Source: Isoetes taiwanensis
Lineage: Eukaryota; Streptophyta; Lycopodiopsida; Isoetales; Isoetaceae
DNA: 64,000 nt
NCBI GenBank assembly: GCA_021234155.1
Contig: JAJEKV010000785.1
Span: 27,716 to 91,715 of the forward strand
Reading direction: 5' to 3'
Below the pieces are notes generated by a model that was not told where the DNA came from, did no database searches, and saw only the letters and a program-made list of their open reading frames with translations. The number at the start of each line of letters is the position of its first letter. The first letter of the stretch is position 1. Of the stretch, positions 10,227 through 19,676 are shown in pieces. Made by a program: the position numbers and the translations under genes.

Positions 10227-13070
10227 TGGAACTTGTCCCCTAGGGTAATTTTGGCGTTCCAGATTAGGATCGTCAATCCGGGGCCTCCTCCATGCCCCAA
10301 AATCAAAAACGTGGTCTAAACCCTGCCAGGGCCAACGGTGGCCATCCCAATCAAAAATCGAGGGTCTAAAGCTCACCCGGAAATACCGGGGATTTTCCTG
10401 TACGCTCGGGGCCACTTGGCAAGCCAGCTGGCTGAAAACCATGATTTTTTCCCGCCCCATGCATTAATCATGAATTTCCGGATCATAAACACAAAGAAAA
10501 GTACAGATAAAATTCCGGGTCTCGAAAAAAGGTGAAATCTTGGCGGGGATGTGCGGCATGGCTGCACCGCCAAAAGAAAAATGGCGGCAATAGAAGCACA
10601 AGCGAGAGGCATGAGGCGAGCTTCGAGCCAACCCCCTTCCCAGGAGGCCACGGGGCCGCGATAGCGCCCCTTTGGGCGGTGGAGCTAGCTTTGCTTGTCA
10701 GGTGGTCACATGTATACCACCTAGCAGTCCTAGTGCTGCTATTCTCACTTCGATCTTCTACGGGGGCCTCGGGGTGACCCCAAGTATCTTGTTCTTCATG
10801 AGGCTAGTCCAAGGCGGGGGCGAGGCCGGACCCCCCCCCACCGAGGCGGCTGGCTCGCCAATGGACCCGGAACATCCCCATTACCTAGGAGACCAAGGTT
10901 AGGTGGGCGAAGACCACCCCTCTCCAAGAAACGCCAAAGTAGGTCGTTTACTACACACTTGTAGTCAATTGGCATGGAGGTGGATCTTTGAATACCTCCT
11001 AGTGGGGGTAAGTGATTGATCCCAGGGAAAACCGGTAGTGGAACTTGTCCTCTAGGGTAATTTGGCGTTCCGGACGATGTGGAGAGATCGGATCGCCAAT
11101 CGGGGCCTCCTCCATGCCCTAAAATCGAAAAAACGTGGTCTAAACCCAGCCGGGGCCAAGCGGTGGCCATCCCAATAAAAATCGAGGGTCTAAAGCTCGC
11201 CCAAAAATACGGGGATTTTCCCCATGCGCTCATGGCCACTTGGCAAGCCAGCTGGCTGAAAATCAGGATTTTTCCCGCCCCATGCATTAATTATGAATTT
11301 CCGGAGCATAAACACAAAACAAAACACGAGATAAAAATCCGGGTCTCGAAAAAGGTGAAATCTTGGCGGGGATATGCAACATGGCGCTGCACACGCAAGA
11401 GAAAATGCACCGAACAATAGAAGCTGCTTGAGAGGCATGAGACGAAGCCCGAGCCAACCCCTTTCGGAGGCCACTTAGGGTCGGTAACGCCCCACTTGGA
11501 AATTGGAGCTAGCTTTTCTTCTCGGTGGTCACATGTATACCACCTAGCAGTCCTAGTGCTCCTATTGTCACTTCAATCTTCTACCGGGGCCTCGGGGTGA
11601 ACCCCAAGTATCTTGTTCTAAATGGGCTAATCCAAGCTAGGGTGAGGGGCCGGGCTGGACCCCCACTCCGGAATCGCGGCTCAATGGCCAATGGATGAGA
11701 ACATCCCCATTACCTAGGGGACCAAGTTTGGGGCAGAAGACCACCCCTCTCCAAGAAACGCCAAAGTAGGTGGTTTACTACACACTTGTAGTCAATTGGC
11801 ATGGAGGTGGATCTTTGAATACCTCCTAGTGAGGGGTAAGTGATTGATCCCCAGGAAAACTTCGCCGTGGAACTTGTCCCCTAGGGTAATTTCGTCGTTC
11901 GGACGACGTGGCGGAGGTCGGATCGCCAATCCGGGGCCTCCTCCATGCCCCAAAATCGAAAACGTGGTCTAAACCTGTCCAAGGCCAGCGGTGGCCATCC
12001 CAATCAAAAATCGAGGGTCTAAAACTCATCCCGAAATACCGGGGATTTTCCTATACTCTCGGGGCCACTTGGCAAGCCAGCTGGCTGAAAACCAGGATTT
12101 TTCCCCGCCCCATGCATTAATTATGAATTTCGGAGCATAAACACAAAGAAAAGCACTGAGATAAAAATTCGGGTCTCGAAAAAGGTGAAATCTTGGCGGG
12201 ATGTGCGGCATGACGCCTGCACATGCAAGAGAAAATGCACCGCAATGGAAGCACAAGCAGAGGCATGAGACGAAGCTTCCGAAGCCAACCCCTTAGGAGA
12301 CCACGGGCCGGTAACGCCCTACTAGGTAGTGGAGCTAGCTTTGCTTCTCCGTGGTCACATGTATACCACCTAGCAGTCCTAGTGCTGCTATTCTCACTTC
12401 AATCTTCTACCGGGGCCTCGGGGTGAACCCCAAGTATCTTGTTCTCGCAGCTAGTCCAAGCCGGGGCCGAGGGGCGGGCTGGACCCCCACTCGGAACGGA
12501 GAACTGGCTCCGCCAATGGACCGGAACATCCTCATTACCTAGGGGACCAAGTTTAGGGGTAAGACCACCCCTCTCAAGAAACGCCAAAGTAGGTATTTTA
12601 CTACACACTTGTAGTCAATTGGCATGGAGGTGGATCTTTGAATACCTCCTAGTGAGGGGTAAGTGATTGATCCCCCGGGAAAACTTCGCCGTGGAACTTG
12701 TCCCCTAGGGTAATTTCGCCGTTCTGGACGACGCCTTGGCGAGGTCGGATCGCCAATCAAGGGGCCTCCTCCATGCCCCAAAATCAAAAACGTGGTCTAA
12801 ACCTTGTCGGGGCCAGCGGCCATCCCAATAAAAAATCGAGGGTCTATAACTCATCCGGAAATACCGGGGATTTTCCTATACTCTCGCGGCCACTTGGCAA
12901 GCCAGCTGGCTGAAAACCAGGATTTTTCCCTGCCCCATGCATTAATTATGAATTTCCGGAGCATAAACACAAAGAAAAACACAGATAAAAATCCGGGTCT
13001 CGAAAAAGGTGAAATCTTGGCGGGATGTGATGAGATGACGCTGCATACGCAAGAGAAAATGCACCAGCAT
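10227..13070 (+). repeat. About 820-bp tandem array, 3.45 units
   Basis: The landmark TGGAACTTGTCC starts at 10227, 11039, 11868 and 12692, giving periods of 812, 829 and 824 bp; the last unit stops at about 13070. Blocks of the unit align in order and orientation with the right arm of the fold-back element (7.7-8.0 kb). One is ACTTG-TCCCTAGGGTAATTTCG followed by GGACGAC-TGGCGA and TCCGGGGCC. Another is ACCAAGTTT then AGAAGACCACCC then CGCCAAAGTAG. It is therefore a diverged relative of body A. Units differ mainly by one- or two-base indels at C/G runs. No conserved ORF survives in all units. Confidence 0.9.
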
Positions 13071-13148
13071 ATATACCTTTCGGAGACTCCCCTTCACAAG
13101 AAAGGGGCCGCCGTCGAGGTGCCTGCCCGGTGTTTGCAGCACATCCAA
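13071..13148 (+). other. Breakpoint junction between arrays
   Basis: The truncated 820-bp unit joins a fragment of the 316-bp repeat (GGAGACTCCCCTTCACAAG, as at about 10001-10019). A short unique stretch then leads into flank F. The position marks the right edge of the array segment bracketed by the inverted F copies. Confidence 0.6.
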
Positions 13149-13293
13149 GGTCCATGTCACCATCATCAAGCCATGTCACCTAAAATTTGCCAACATCACC
13201 CAATGAAAAGACCAAAGATGGACATCTTTGGTTTTTTGGCCTAGTCAAAACTTGACCTTGCTTACTTGGCATGCCATGTCACCACTTGGGGTG
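13149..13293 (+). repeat. Flank segment F, right copy
   Basis: Direct-orientation counterpart of 9479-9622. It leads from GTCCATGTCACCATCATCA through the GATGGACATCTTTGG core to CTTACTTGGCATGCCATGTC, then into minisatellite block 3. Its pairing with the inverted left copy implies that the segment of about 3.7 kb between them was inverted or duplicated as a unit. Confidence 0.8.
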
Positions 13294-14160
13294 CCTAGGT
13301 GGCATGCTTGAGACTAGGTGGCATGCCTGAGCCTCCTTGGCATGTTGGAGCCTGCATGGCATGTTGGAGCCACCTTGGCATGTTGGAGCCCACGTGGCAT
13401 TATGGAGTCCACGTGGCATGTTTGAGCCACCTTGGCATGTTGGAGCCTAGGTGGCATGTTTGAGCCCACCTTGGCATGTTTGAGCCACGGCATGTTTGAG
13501 CCACGGGTGGCATGTTGGAGCCTAGATGGCATGTTTGAGCCACCTAGGAATGTTGGAGCCTAGGTGGCATGTTTTGGAGCCCACGTGGCATGTTTGAGCC
13601 ACCTAGGAATGTTGGAGCCTAGGTGGCATGTTGAGCCCACGTGGCATATTTGAGCCACCTTGGCAAGTTGGAGCATAGGTGGTATGTTGGAGCCCCGGCG
13701 TGGCATGTTTGATAACGTTGGAGCCTAGGTGGCATGTTTGAGCCATTTTGTCATGTTTGAGCCTAGGTGGCATGTTTGAGCCACCTTGGCATGTTTGAGC
13801 CTAGGTGGCATGTTGGAGCCACCTTGGCATGTGGGAACCACCTTGGCATGTTTGAGCCTAGGTGGTATGTTAGAGCTACGGTGGCATGCTGGAGCCTAGG
13901 TGGCATGTTTGAGCCAACTTGGCATATTTAAGCCTAGGTGACATGTTGTGAGCCACCTTGGCATGTTGGAGCCTAGGTGGCATGGTGGAGCCCGTGGCAT
14001 GTTTGCGCCCACGTTGGCATATTGGAGCCTTTGCATGGCATGTTAGAGCCCGCGTGGCATGTTGGAGCCACCTTGGCATGTTGGAGCCACCTTCGTGGCA
14101 TGCTTGAGCCACCTTGTGTATGTTTGAGCCACCTTGGTGGCATGTTTGAGCTGATTGGGA
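13290..14160 (+). repeat. 19-bp minisatellite, block 3
   Basis: About 45 units of the same 19-bp repeat as block 1, with a higher share of the GTTTGAGCC variant and alternating TAGGT/ACCTT linkers. Occasional unit-length slips occur (GTGGAGCCCGTGGC at about 13984, GTTGTGAGCC at about 13945). Reading frames on both strands here are repeat artefacts. Confidence 0.95.
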
Positions 14161-14210
14161 CCTGAGATCATGTGCATATGCTCAAAAAATGGATTTGAGG
14201 CATAAAAAAG

Positions 14211-14324
<114 letters not shown>

Positions 14325-14536
14325 GCCTACGCGACCATACAAGGATCGATAGACTTGTTGGTTCCCATGGATGTTAAAGTTAAATTCAGTTCAATTCAAT
14401 TTTGGGATCTTCATAATGCCTTTGCATTCTAGTTTTCTATAAGCATGAGGGTAAAGGGACAATAGATGAGATATTGCATTTTTTTGCACCGGTCCTGCAC
14501 CCCTCAAGGAATACAAATCAAATTCTTGATGGTTTT

Positions 14537-15291
14537 GTTATGCAAAAATAGGTGTTAAGTAATTGAAGTAACTTGTCGTACATGGAATACTAGTATAAGG
14601 ACATGTGATCGCACGCATCACATGTAACAAATCAAGTACTGGTCCTACCACTATAAAGAACTGTGATATGGAAGGATAGGACATGTAGAGAAGCAAGTAT
14701 TCTTTCCTACTTCTATAAAGACATGTGACAATAGAAGTATTACACATGTCGTAATTCATGTATTCTTTCCTACAATGCCTTCATAAAATAAAGTACTACG
14801 TCCTACTACTATAAAGACATGTGACATGGAAGCATATGACATGTAGAGTATCAAGTATTCTTTCCTACTTCTATAAAGACATGTGACAATAGAAGTATTA
14901 CACATGTCATAATTCATGTATTCTTTCCTACAATGCCTTAGCAAATAAAGTACTCTGTCCTACTACTATAAAGACATGTGAATGGAAGTATAGGACATGT
15001 AGAGAATCAAATATTCTTTCCTACATCTATAAAGACATGTGACAATAGAATTATTAGACATGTAGAAATTCAAGTATTCTTTCCTACAGTGGATTGTATT
15101 ATAAAATGACATGTCACAATAGAAGAAACTACAAAACAACAGTGGATGTTTTAGTCCACTGAAAAAAGAACACCATTATCGAACAAAACCATACCTCCAC
15201 AAATCCACATGTAGGATTCTTTGAAAACAGGACATGTAGACCTACCAAAACTGATGTTTTCAACAGTGGACCAAAAACCGGGGTGAGTGTG
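14537..15291. repeat. Discrete ACATGT-rich repeat E, copy 1
   Basis: This 755-bp segment reappears at 18158-18925 in the same orientation. Both copies begin sharply at GTTATGCAAAAATAGGTG and end at CGGGGTGAGTGTG, with unrelated DNA on either side. Inside are diverged sub-repeats of about 60 and 95 bp built on CTATAAAGACATGTGACA and TTCTTTCCTAC, and a small hairpin CAGTGGA...TCCACTG near 15140-15161. No terminal inverted repeats or target duplication are evident. The element type is unknown. Confidence 0.85.
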
Positions 15292-15358
15292 GTAGCTCAG
15301 TGGATAGAGCATCTGTTTCCTAAGCAGAAGGTCACATGTTCGACCCATGTCTAACGCG
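15286..15358 (+). pseudogene. tRNA-Arg(CCT) copy 1, broken acceptor stem
   Basis: From TAGCTCAGTGG onward it matches the other copies, with anticodon CCT at 15319-15321 and an intact T-arm. The seven 5' acceptor bases have been replaced by the end of repeat E (AGTGTGG instead of GCGTTTG) and no longer pair with CTAACGC. It also has GAGCATC where others have GAGCGTC. It is a chimera at the repeat E junction and probably not a functional tRNA gene. Confidence 0.85.
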
Positions 15359-15622
15359 TTTAAAAAGAATTCACATTAACGTCTTTGACAAGCAAAAAGA
15401 AAAGAGTATTACATGCGATACTCCACTCAATACCTTCTTGAAAACTCAATACCTTCTTGAAATTTGAAAGCCTGGATTCGTATTTAGGACATGACCTTTG
15501 AAGTAATCAATAGCTTTTTCCAAGGAACTGTATAATCAAACAGATTATGTTGAGATTCTTATTACGATGACTGCAAGGACTTAAGCCTAAAAGACTATGC
15601 TTAAGATATACATATATCTCAT

Positions 15623-15695
15623 GCATTTGTAGCTCAGTGGATAGAGCGTCTGTTTCCTAAGCAGAAGGTCACAGGTTCGACCCATGTCTAACGCG
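15623..15695 (+). tRNA. tRNA-Arg(CCT), copy 2
   Basis: A 73-nt cloverleaf: acceptor GCATTTG / CTAACGC (with mismatches), D-stem GCTC/GAGC, anticodon stem TCTGT/GCAGA with loop TTCCTAA (CCT at 15656-15658), and T-loop TTCGACC. It would read AGG codons. A mismatch in the T-stem (ACAGG / CATGT) and the weakened acceptor make it less sound than copies 4-6. No run of four or more T follows within about 100 bp, which is atypical for a pol III terminator. Confidence 0.75.
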
Positions 15696-15975
15696 TTTAA
15701 AAAGAATTCACATTAACGTCTTCGACAAGCAAAAAAAAGAATTCACATTAACGTCTTCGACAAGCAAAAAGAAAAGAGTGTTACATGCGATACTCCACTC
15801 AATACCTTCTTGAAATTTGAAAGCCTGGATTCGTATTTAGGACATGACCTTTGAAGTAATCAATAGCTTTTTCTAAGGAACTTCATAACCAAACAGATTA
15901 TTTTGAGATTCTTATTACGATGACTGCAACGATTTAAGCCTAAAATAGTTTGCTTGAGATATATGCATGCCTCAT

Positions 15976-16048
15976 GTGTTTGTAGCTTAGTGGATAGAGC
16001 GTCTGTTTCCTAAGCAGAAGGTCATATGTTCGACCCATGTCTAACGCG
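15976..16048 (+). tRNA. tRNA-Arg(CCT), copy 3
   Basis: Same fold as its neighbours, with acceptor GTGTTTG / CTAACGC (one G-T wobble), anticodon CCT at 16009-16011, and T-stem ATATG / CATGT with one mismatch. The A box reads TAGCTTAGTGG, with T replacing the usual C, and the D-stem pairs by a G-T wobble. The B box GTTCGACCC is intact. It is plausibly transcribed but slightly decayed. Confidence 0.75.
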
Positions 16049-16283
16049 TTTAAAAAGAATTCACATTAATGTCTTTGACAAGCAAAAAGAAAAGATTATT
16101 ACATACGATACTCCACTCAATACCTTCTTGAAATTTGAAAGTATTTAGGACATGACCTTTGAAGTAATCAATAGCTTTTTCCAAGGAACTGTATAATCAA
16201 ACAGATTATGTTGAGATTCTTATTACGATGACTGCAAGGACTTAAGCCTAAAAGACTATGCTTAAGATATACACATGTCTCAT

Positions 16284-16356
16284 GCGTTTGTAGCTCAGTG
16301 GATAGAGCGTCTGTTTCCTAAGCAGAAGGTCACATGTTCGACCCATGTCTAACGCG
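16284..16356 (+). tRNA. tRNA-Arg(CCT), copy 4
   Basis: The best-preserved form. Acceptor GCGTTTG pairs with CTAACGC except for one T-T mismatch, followed by discriminator G (16356). The D-arm is GCTC/GAGC, the anticodon stem TCTGT/GCAGA, the loop TTCCTAA with anticodon CCT at 16317-16319, and the T-stem ACATG/CATGT is perfect. There is no intron and no encoded CCA, as expected for a eukaryotic nuclear gene. A and B boxes are intact. The first T4 run lies roughly 130 bp downstream. Confidence 0.92.
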
Positions 16357-16593
16357 TTTAAAAAGAATTCACATTAACGTCTTGGACAAGCAAAAAGAAA
16401 AGAGTGTTACATGCGATACTCCACTCAATACCTTCTTGAAATTTGAAAGCCTGGATTCGTATTTAGGATTTGAAGTAATCAATAGCTTTTGTAAGGAACT
16501 TCATAACCAAACAGATTATTTTGAGATTCTTATTACGATAACTGCAAGGATTTAAACCTAAAATAGTTTGCCTGAGATATATGCATGCCTCAT

Positions 16594-16666
16594 GCGTTTG
16601 TAGCTCAGTGGATAGAGCGTCTGTTTCCTAAGCAGACGGTCACATGTTCGACCCATGTCTAACGCG
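16594..16666 (+). tRNA. tRNA-Arg(CCT), copy 5
   Basis: Identical to copy 4 in acceptor, anticodon (CCT at 16627-16629) and T-arm. One base changes just after the anticodon stem (GCAGACGGTC instead of GCAGAAGGTC), in the variable region where it should be tolerated. Its trailer differs from the others (TTTAAATGGCATTCAAG), which marks a slightly different unit. Confidence 0.9.
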
Positions 16667-16914
16667 TTTAAATGGCATTCAAGTTAACTAACGTCTTTGT
16701 GAAGCAAAAAGAAAAGAGTATTACATGCGATACTCCACTCAATACCTTCTTGAAATTTGAAAGCCTGGATTCATATTTAGGACATGACCTTTGAAGTAAT
16801 CAATAGCTTTTTCCAGGAACTGTATAATCAAACAGATTATGTTGAGATTCTTATTACGATGACTGCAAGGACTTAAGCCTAAAAGACTATGCTTAAGATA
16901 TACATATATCTCAT

Positions 16915-16987
16915 GCGTTTGTAGCTCAGTGGATAGAGCGTCTGTTTCCTAAGCAGAAGGTCACATGTTCGACCCATGTCTAACGCG
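16915..16987 (+). tRNA. tRNA-Arg(CCT), copy 6
   Basis: Same sequence as copy 4, with anticodon CCT at 16948-16950 and perfect T-stem. This is the last member of the array. Its spacer contains a small direct duplication of ACTCAATACCTTCTTGAAA also seen after copy 1, then ends abruptly in minisatellite at about 17117. Copies 1 and 6 therefore share a spacer variant absent from the middle units. Confidence 0.92.
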
Positions 16988-17116
16988 TTTAAAAAGAATT
17001 CACATTAACGTCTTTGACAAGCAAAAAGAAAAGAGTATTACATGCGATACTCCACTCAATACCTTCTTGAAAACTCAATACCTTCTTGAAATTTGAAAGC
17101 CTGGATTCGTATTTAG

Positions 17117-18157
17117 GAGCCTGGGTGGCATGTTTGAGCCACCTTGGCATGTTTGAGCCTAGGTGGCATGTTTGAGCCACCTTGGCATGTTTGAGCACGT
17201 TGGAGCCTGGGTGGCATGTTTGAGCCACCTTGGCATGTTGGAGCCACCTTGGCATGTTGGAGCCACCTTGGCATGTTGGAGCCTAGGTGGCATGTTTGAG
17301 CCACCTTGCCATGTTAGAGCCTAGGTGGCATGTTGGAGCCTGTGTGGCATGCTTGAGCCACCTTGGCATGTTGGAGCCCACGTGGCATTTTTGAGCCACC
17401 TTGGCAAGTTGGAGCATAGGTGGCATGTTAGAGCCCGCGTGGCATGTTTGAGCATGTTGGAGCCTAGGTGGCATGTTGGAGCCACCTTGGCACGTGGCAT
17501 GTTGGAGCCCGTGGCATGTTTGAGCCTAGGTGGCGGGGTTAGAGCCGCGGTGGCATGTTGGAGCCTAGGTGGCATGTTTGAGCCAACTTGGCATATTTAA
17601 GCCTAGGTGGCATGTTGTGAGCCACCTTGGCATGTTGGAGGCTAGGTGGCATGGTGGAGCCCGTGGCATGTTTGAGCCACCTTGGCATGTTTGAGCCTAG
17701 GTGGCATGTTGGAGCCTAGGTGGCATGTTTGAGCCCACCTTGGCATGTTTGAGCCACCTGGCATGTTTGAGCCTAGGTGGCATGTTGGGAGCCTAGGTGG
17801 CATGTTTGAGCCACCTTGGCATGTTTGAGCCTAGGTGGCATGTTGGAGCCACCTTGGCATGTTGGAACCTAAGTGAGCACATGGCATGTTTGAGCCTATG
17901 TGGCATGTTTGAGCCACCTAGGAATGTTGGAGCCTAGGTGGCATGTTGGAGCCCACGTGGCATATTTGAGCCACCTTGGCAAGTTGGAGCATAGGTGGCA
18001 TGTTGGAGTTCTGCGTGGCATGTTTGAGCATGTTGGAGCCTAGGTGGCATGTTTGAGCCATTTTGTCATGTTGGAGCCTAGGTGGCATGTTGGAGCCACC
18101 TTGGCATGTTTGAGCCTAGGTGGCATGTTAGAGCCACCTTGGCATGTTGGTGCCCAC
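17117..18157 (+). repeat. 19-bp minisatellite, block 4
   Basis: About 54 units of the same minisatellite, starting directly at the broken end of the tRNA array and ending directly at repeat E copy 2. Runs of it match block 3 at high similarity (for example CCACCTAGGAATGTTGGAGC at about 17905 and 13541). Blocks 3 and 4, each followed by repeat E, thus look like a duplicated segment. Confidence 0.95.
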
Positions 18158-18925
18158 GTTATGCAAAAATAGGTGTTAAGTAATTGAAGTAGTTGAAGTA
18201 ACTTGTGTTACATGGAATACTAGTATAAGAACATGTGATCGTGCACGTGCATCACATGTAGCAAATCAAGTACTCTGTCCTACCACTATAAAGACCCGTG
18301 ATATGGAAGGATAGGACATGTAGAGAATCAAGTACTCTTTCCTACTTCTATAAAGACATGTGAGAATAGAAGTATTACACATGTCGTAATTCATGTATTC
18401 TTTCCTACAATACCTTAGCAAATAAAGTACTATGTCCTACTACTATAAAGACATGTGACATGGAAGCATATGACATGTAGAGAATCAAGTATTCTTTCAG
18501 ACTTCTATAAAGACATGTGACAATAGAAGTATTACACATGTCGTAATTCATGTATTCTTTCCTACAATGCCTTAGCAAATAAAGTACTCTGTCCTACTAC
18601 TATAAAGACATGTGAATGGAAGTATAGGACATGTAGAGAATCAAATATTCTTTCCTACATCTATAAAGACATGTGACAATAGAATTATTAGACATGTAGA
18701 AATTCAAGTACTCTTTCCTACAGTGGATTGTATTATAAAATGACATGTCACAATAGAAGAAACTACAAAACAACAGTGGATGTTTTAGTCCACTGAAAAA
18801 AGAACACCATTATCGAACAAAACCATACCTTCACAAATCCACATGTAAGATTCTTTGAAAACAGGACATGTAGACCTACCAAAACTGATGTTTTCAACAG
18901 TGGACCAAAAACCGGGGTGAGTGTG
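18158..18925. repeat. Discrete ACATGT-rich repeat E, copy 2
   Basis: 768-bp counterpart of 14537-15291 with the same start and end words. It is inserted between minisatellite block 4 and the truncated minus-strand ORF at 18.8-19.4 kb, into which it contributes the last 46 or so codons. Small indels and scattered substitutions separate the two copies. Confidence 0.85.
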
Positions 18926-19417
18926 CAGTGTCGAGGTTCTGGCTCTCCAAACATCATGGTTCCTTTGCCTCTTTGTGGCTGCCATTGTCTGTTTCAAGTT
19001 GTTGAGCAGCATCCCCTCTGCCTTGCACTCCTTTGGATTTGGCAAAATTCCAGGTTCTGAGATTTCCATTTCGTGGTGATGAACCACCCTCTTCATCACA
19101 TCGGCCTTGAGTTCGGGTGAATGTTTTTTGGTGAGCTTATTGAAGTAATCAACTACTTGCTTGGCTATTTCTTGCTGCGTCTCATGCTCGAGATCCTCTG
19201 TTCGCCCATTTGCTTTTCTCATCTTATTCCGTAATCGTATTCTCTCTTTCTCATTTGCATCCAATTTCTTGTAAATTGCGAGAGGAAGCTGGATCTTCAC
19301 GTGATATTTCTGTGTTGCATTGACATCCAAATCTGGAACACTTGTATTGGGATTCATCGGGCGAAAATCCAATGCTAAGCGTGTGATTGCCTCCAGGCCG
19401 GTATCAGGGAGCGCCAT
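18785..19417 (-). pseudogene. Truncated gene of unknown function fused to repeat E
   Basis: The frame is open from 19531. The likelier start is the ATG at 19417 (MALPDTGLEAITR), which follows a pyrimidine-rich leader. The predicted protein has a hydrophilic, Lys/Arg/Glu-rich middle (KLDANEKERIRLRNKMRKAN, then EHETQQEIAKQVVDYF) that could be helical or coiled. From 18925 downward the frame runs into repeat E, so the original 3' end is lost. Composition looks truly coding, unlike the surrounding repeats, but I recognise no family. It could be a host gene fragment captured by the adjacent retroelement, or the remains of an independent gene. Confidence 0.45.
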
Positions 19418-19676
19418 GAAATTCCTGAGAGAGGGAGGATAAGTGAATTGGAGGGAGAAATTTCGCGGGCCATGACGAAGTAATCCAATTTGCAACGTAC
19501 TACCACACCACTCGCGCGAAAATCCAGCCAAAAGCCCACAATCATTTTCCTAACGGCTCGTTCGTGAGGTGGACGTGCGAGTACATGAAGGGCGTAAAAA
19601 GAAATGACGGGCAGTTACGCCCATCAGCACCCAGATTAAGCAAAAGCAGGGGTGCTGATAGCGGGCTAAGACCCTG

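Larger units (their letters stand above)
15286..17117 (+). repeat. Tandem tRNA-Arg(CCT) array, 308-353 bp units
   Basis: Six units each contain one tRNA-Arg(CCT) sequence. tRNA starts at 15286, 15623, 15976, 16284, 16594 and 16915 give spacings of 337, 353, 308, 310 and 321 bp. Spacers alternate between two types. Spacers 1, 3 and 5 have GTATAATCAAACAGATTATG and CTAAAAGACTATGCTTAAG. Spacers 2 and 4 have CATAACCAAACAGATTATTT and CTAAAATAGTTTGC. The array is thus organised as dimers of about 630-660 bp. It begins at the end of repeat E and breaks off into minisatellite block 4 at about 17117. A TATA-like GATATACATATATC lies about 20 bp upstream of several copies. Confidence 0.95.

Noticed and set aside
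15151-15348. Minus-strand ORF MGRTCDLLLRKQMLYPLS
   Set aside because: It is the antisense of a tRNA-Arg copy plus repeat E, a common false gene call.
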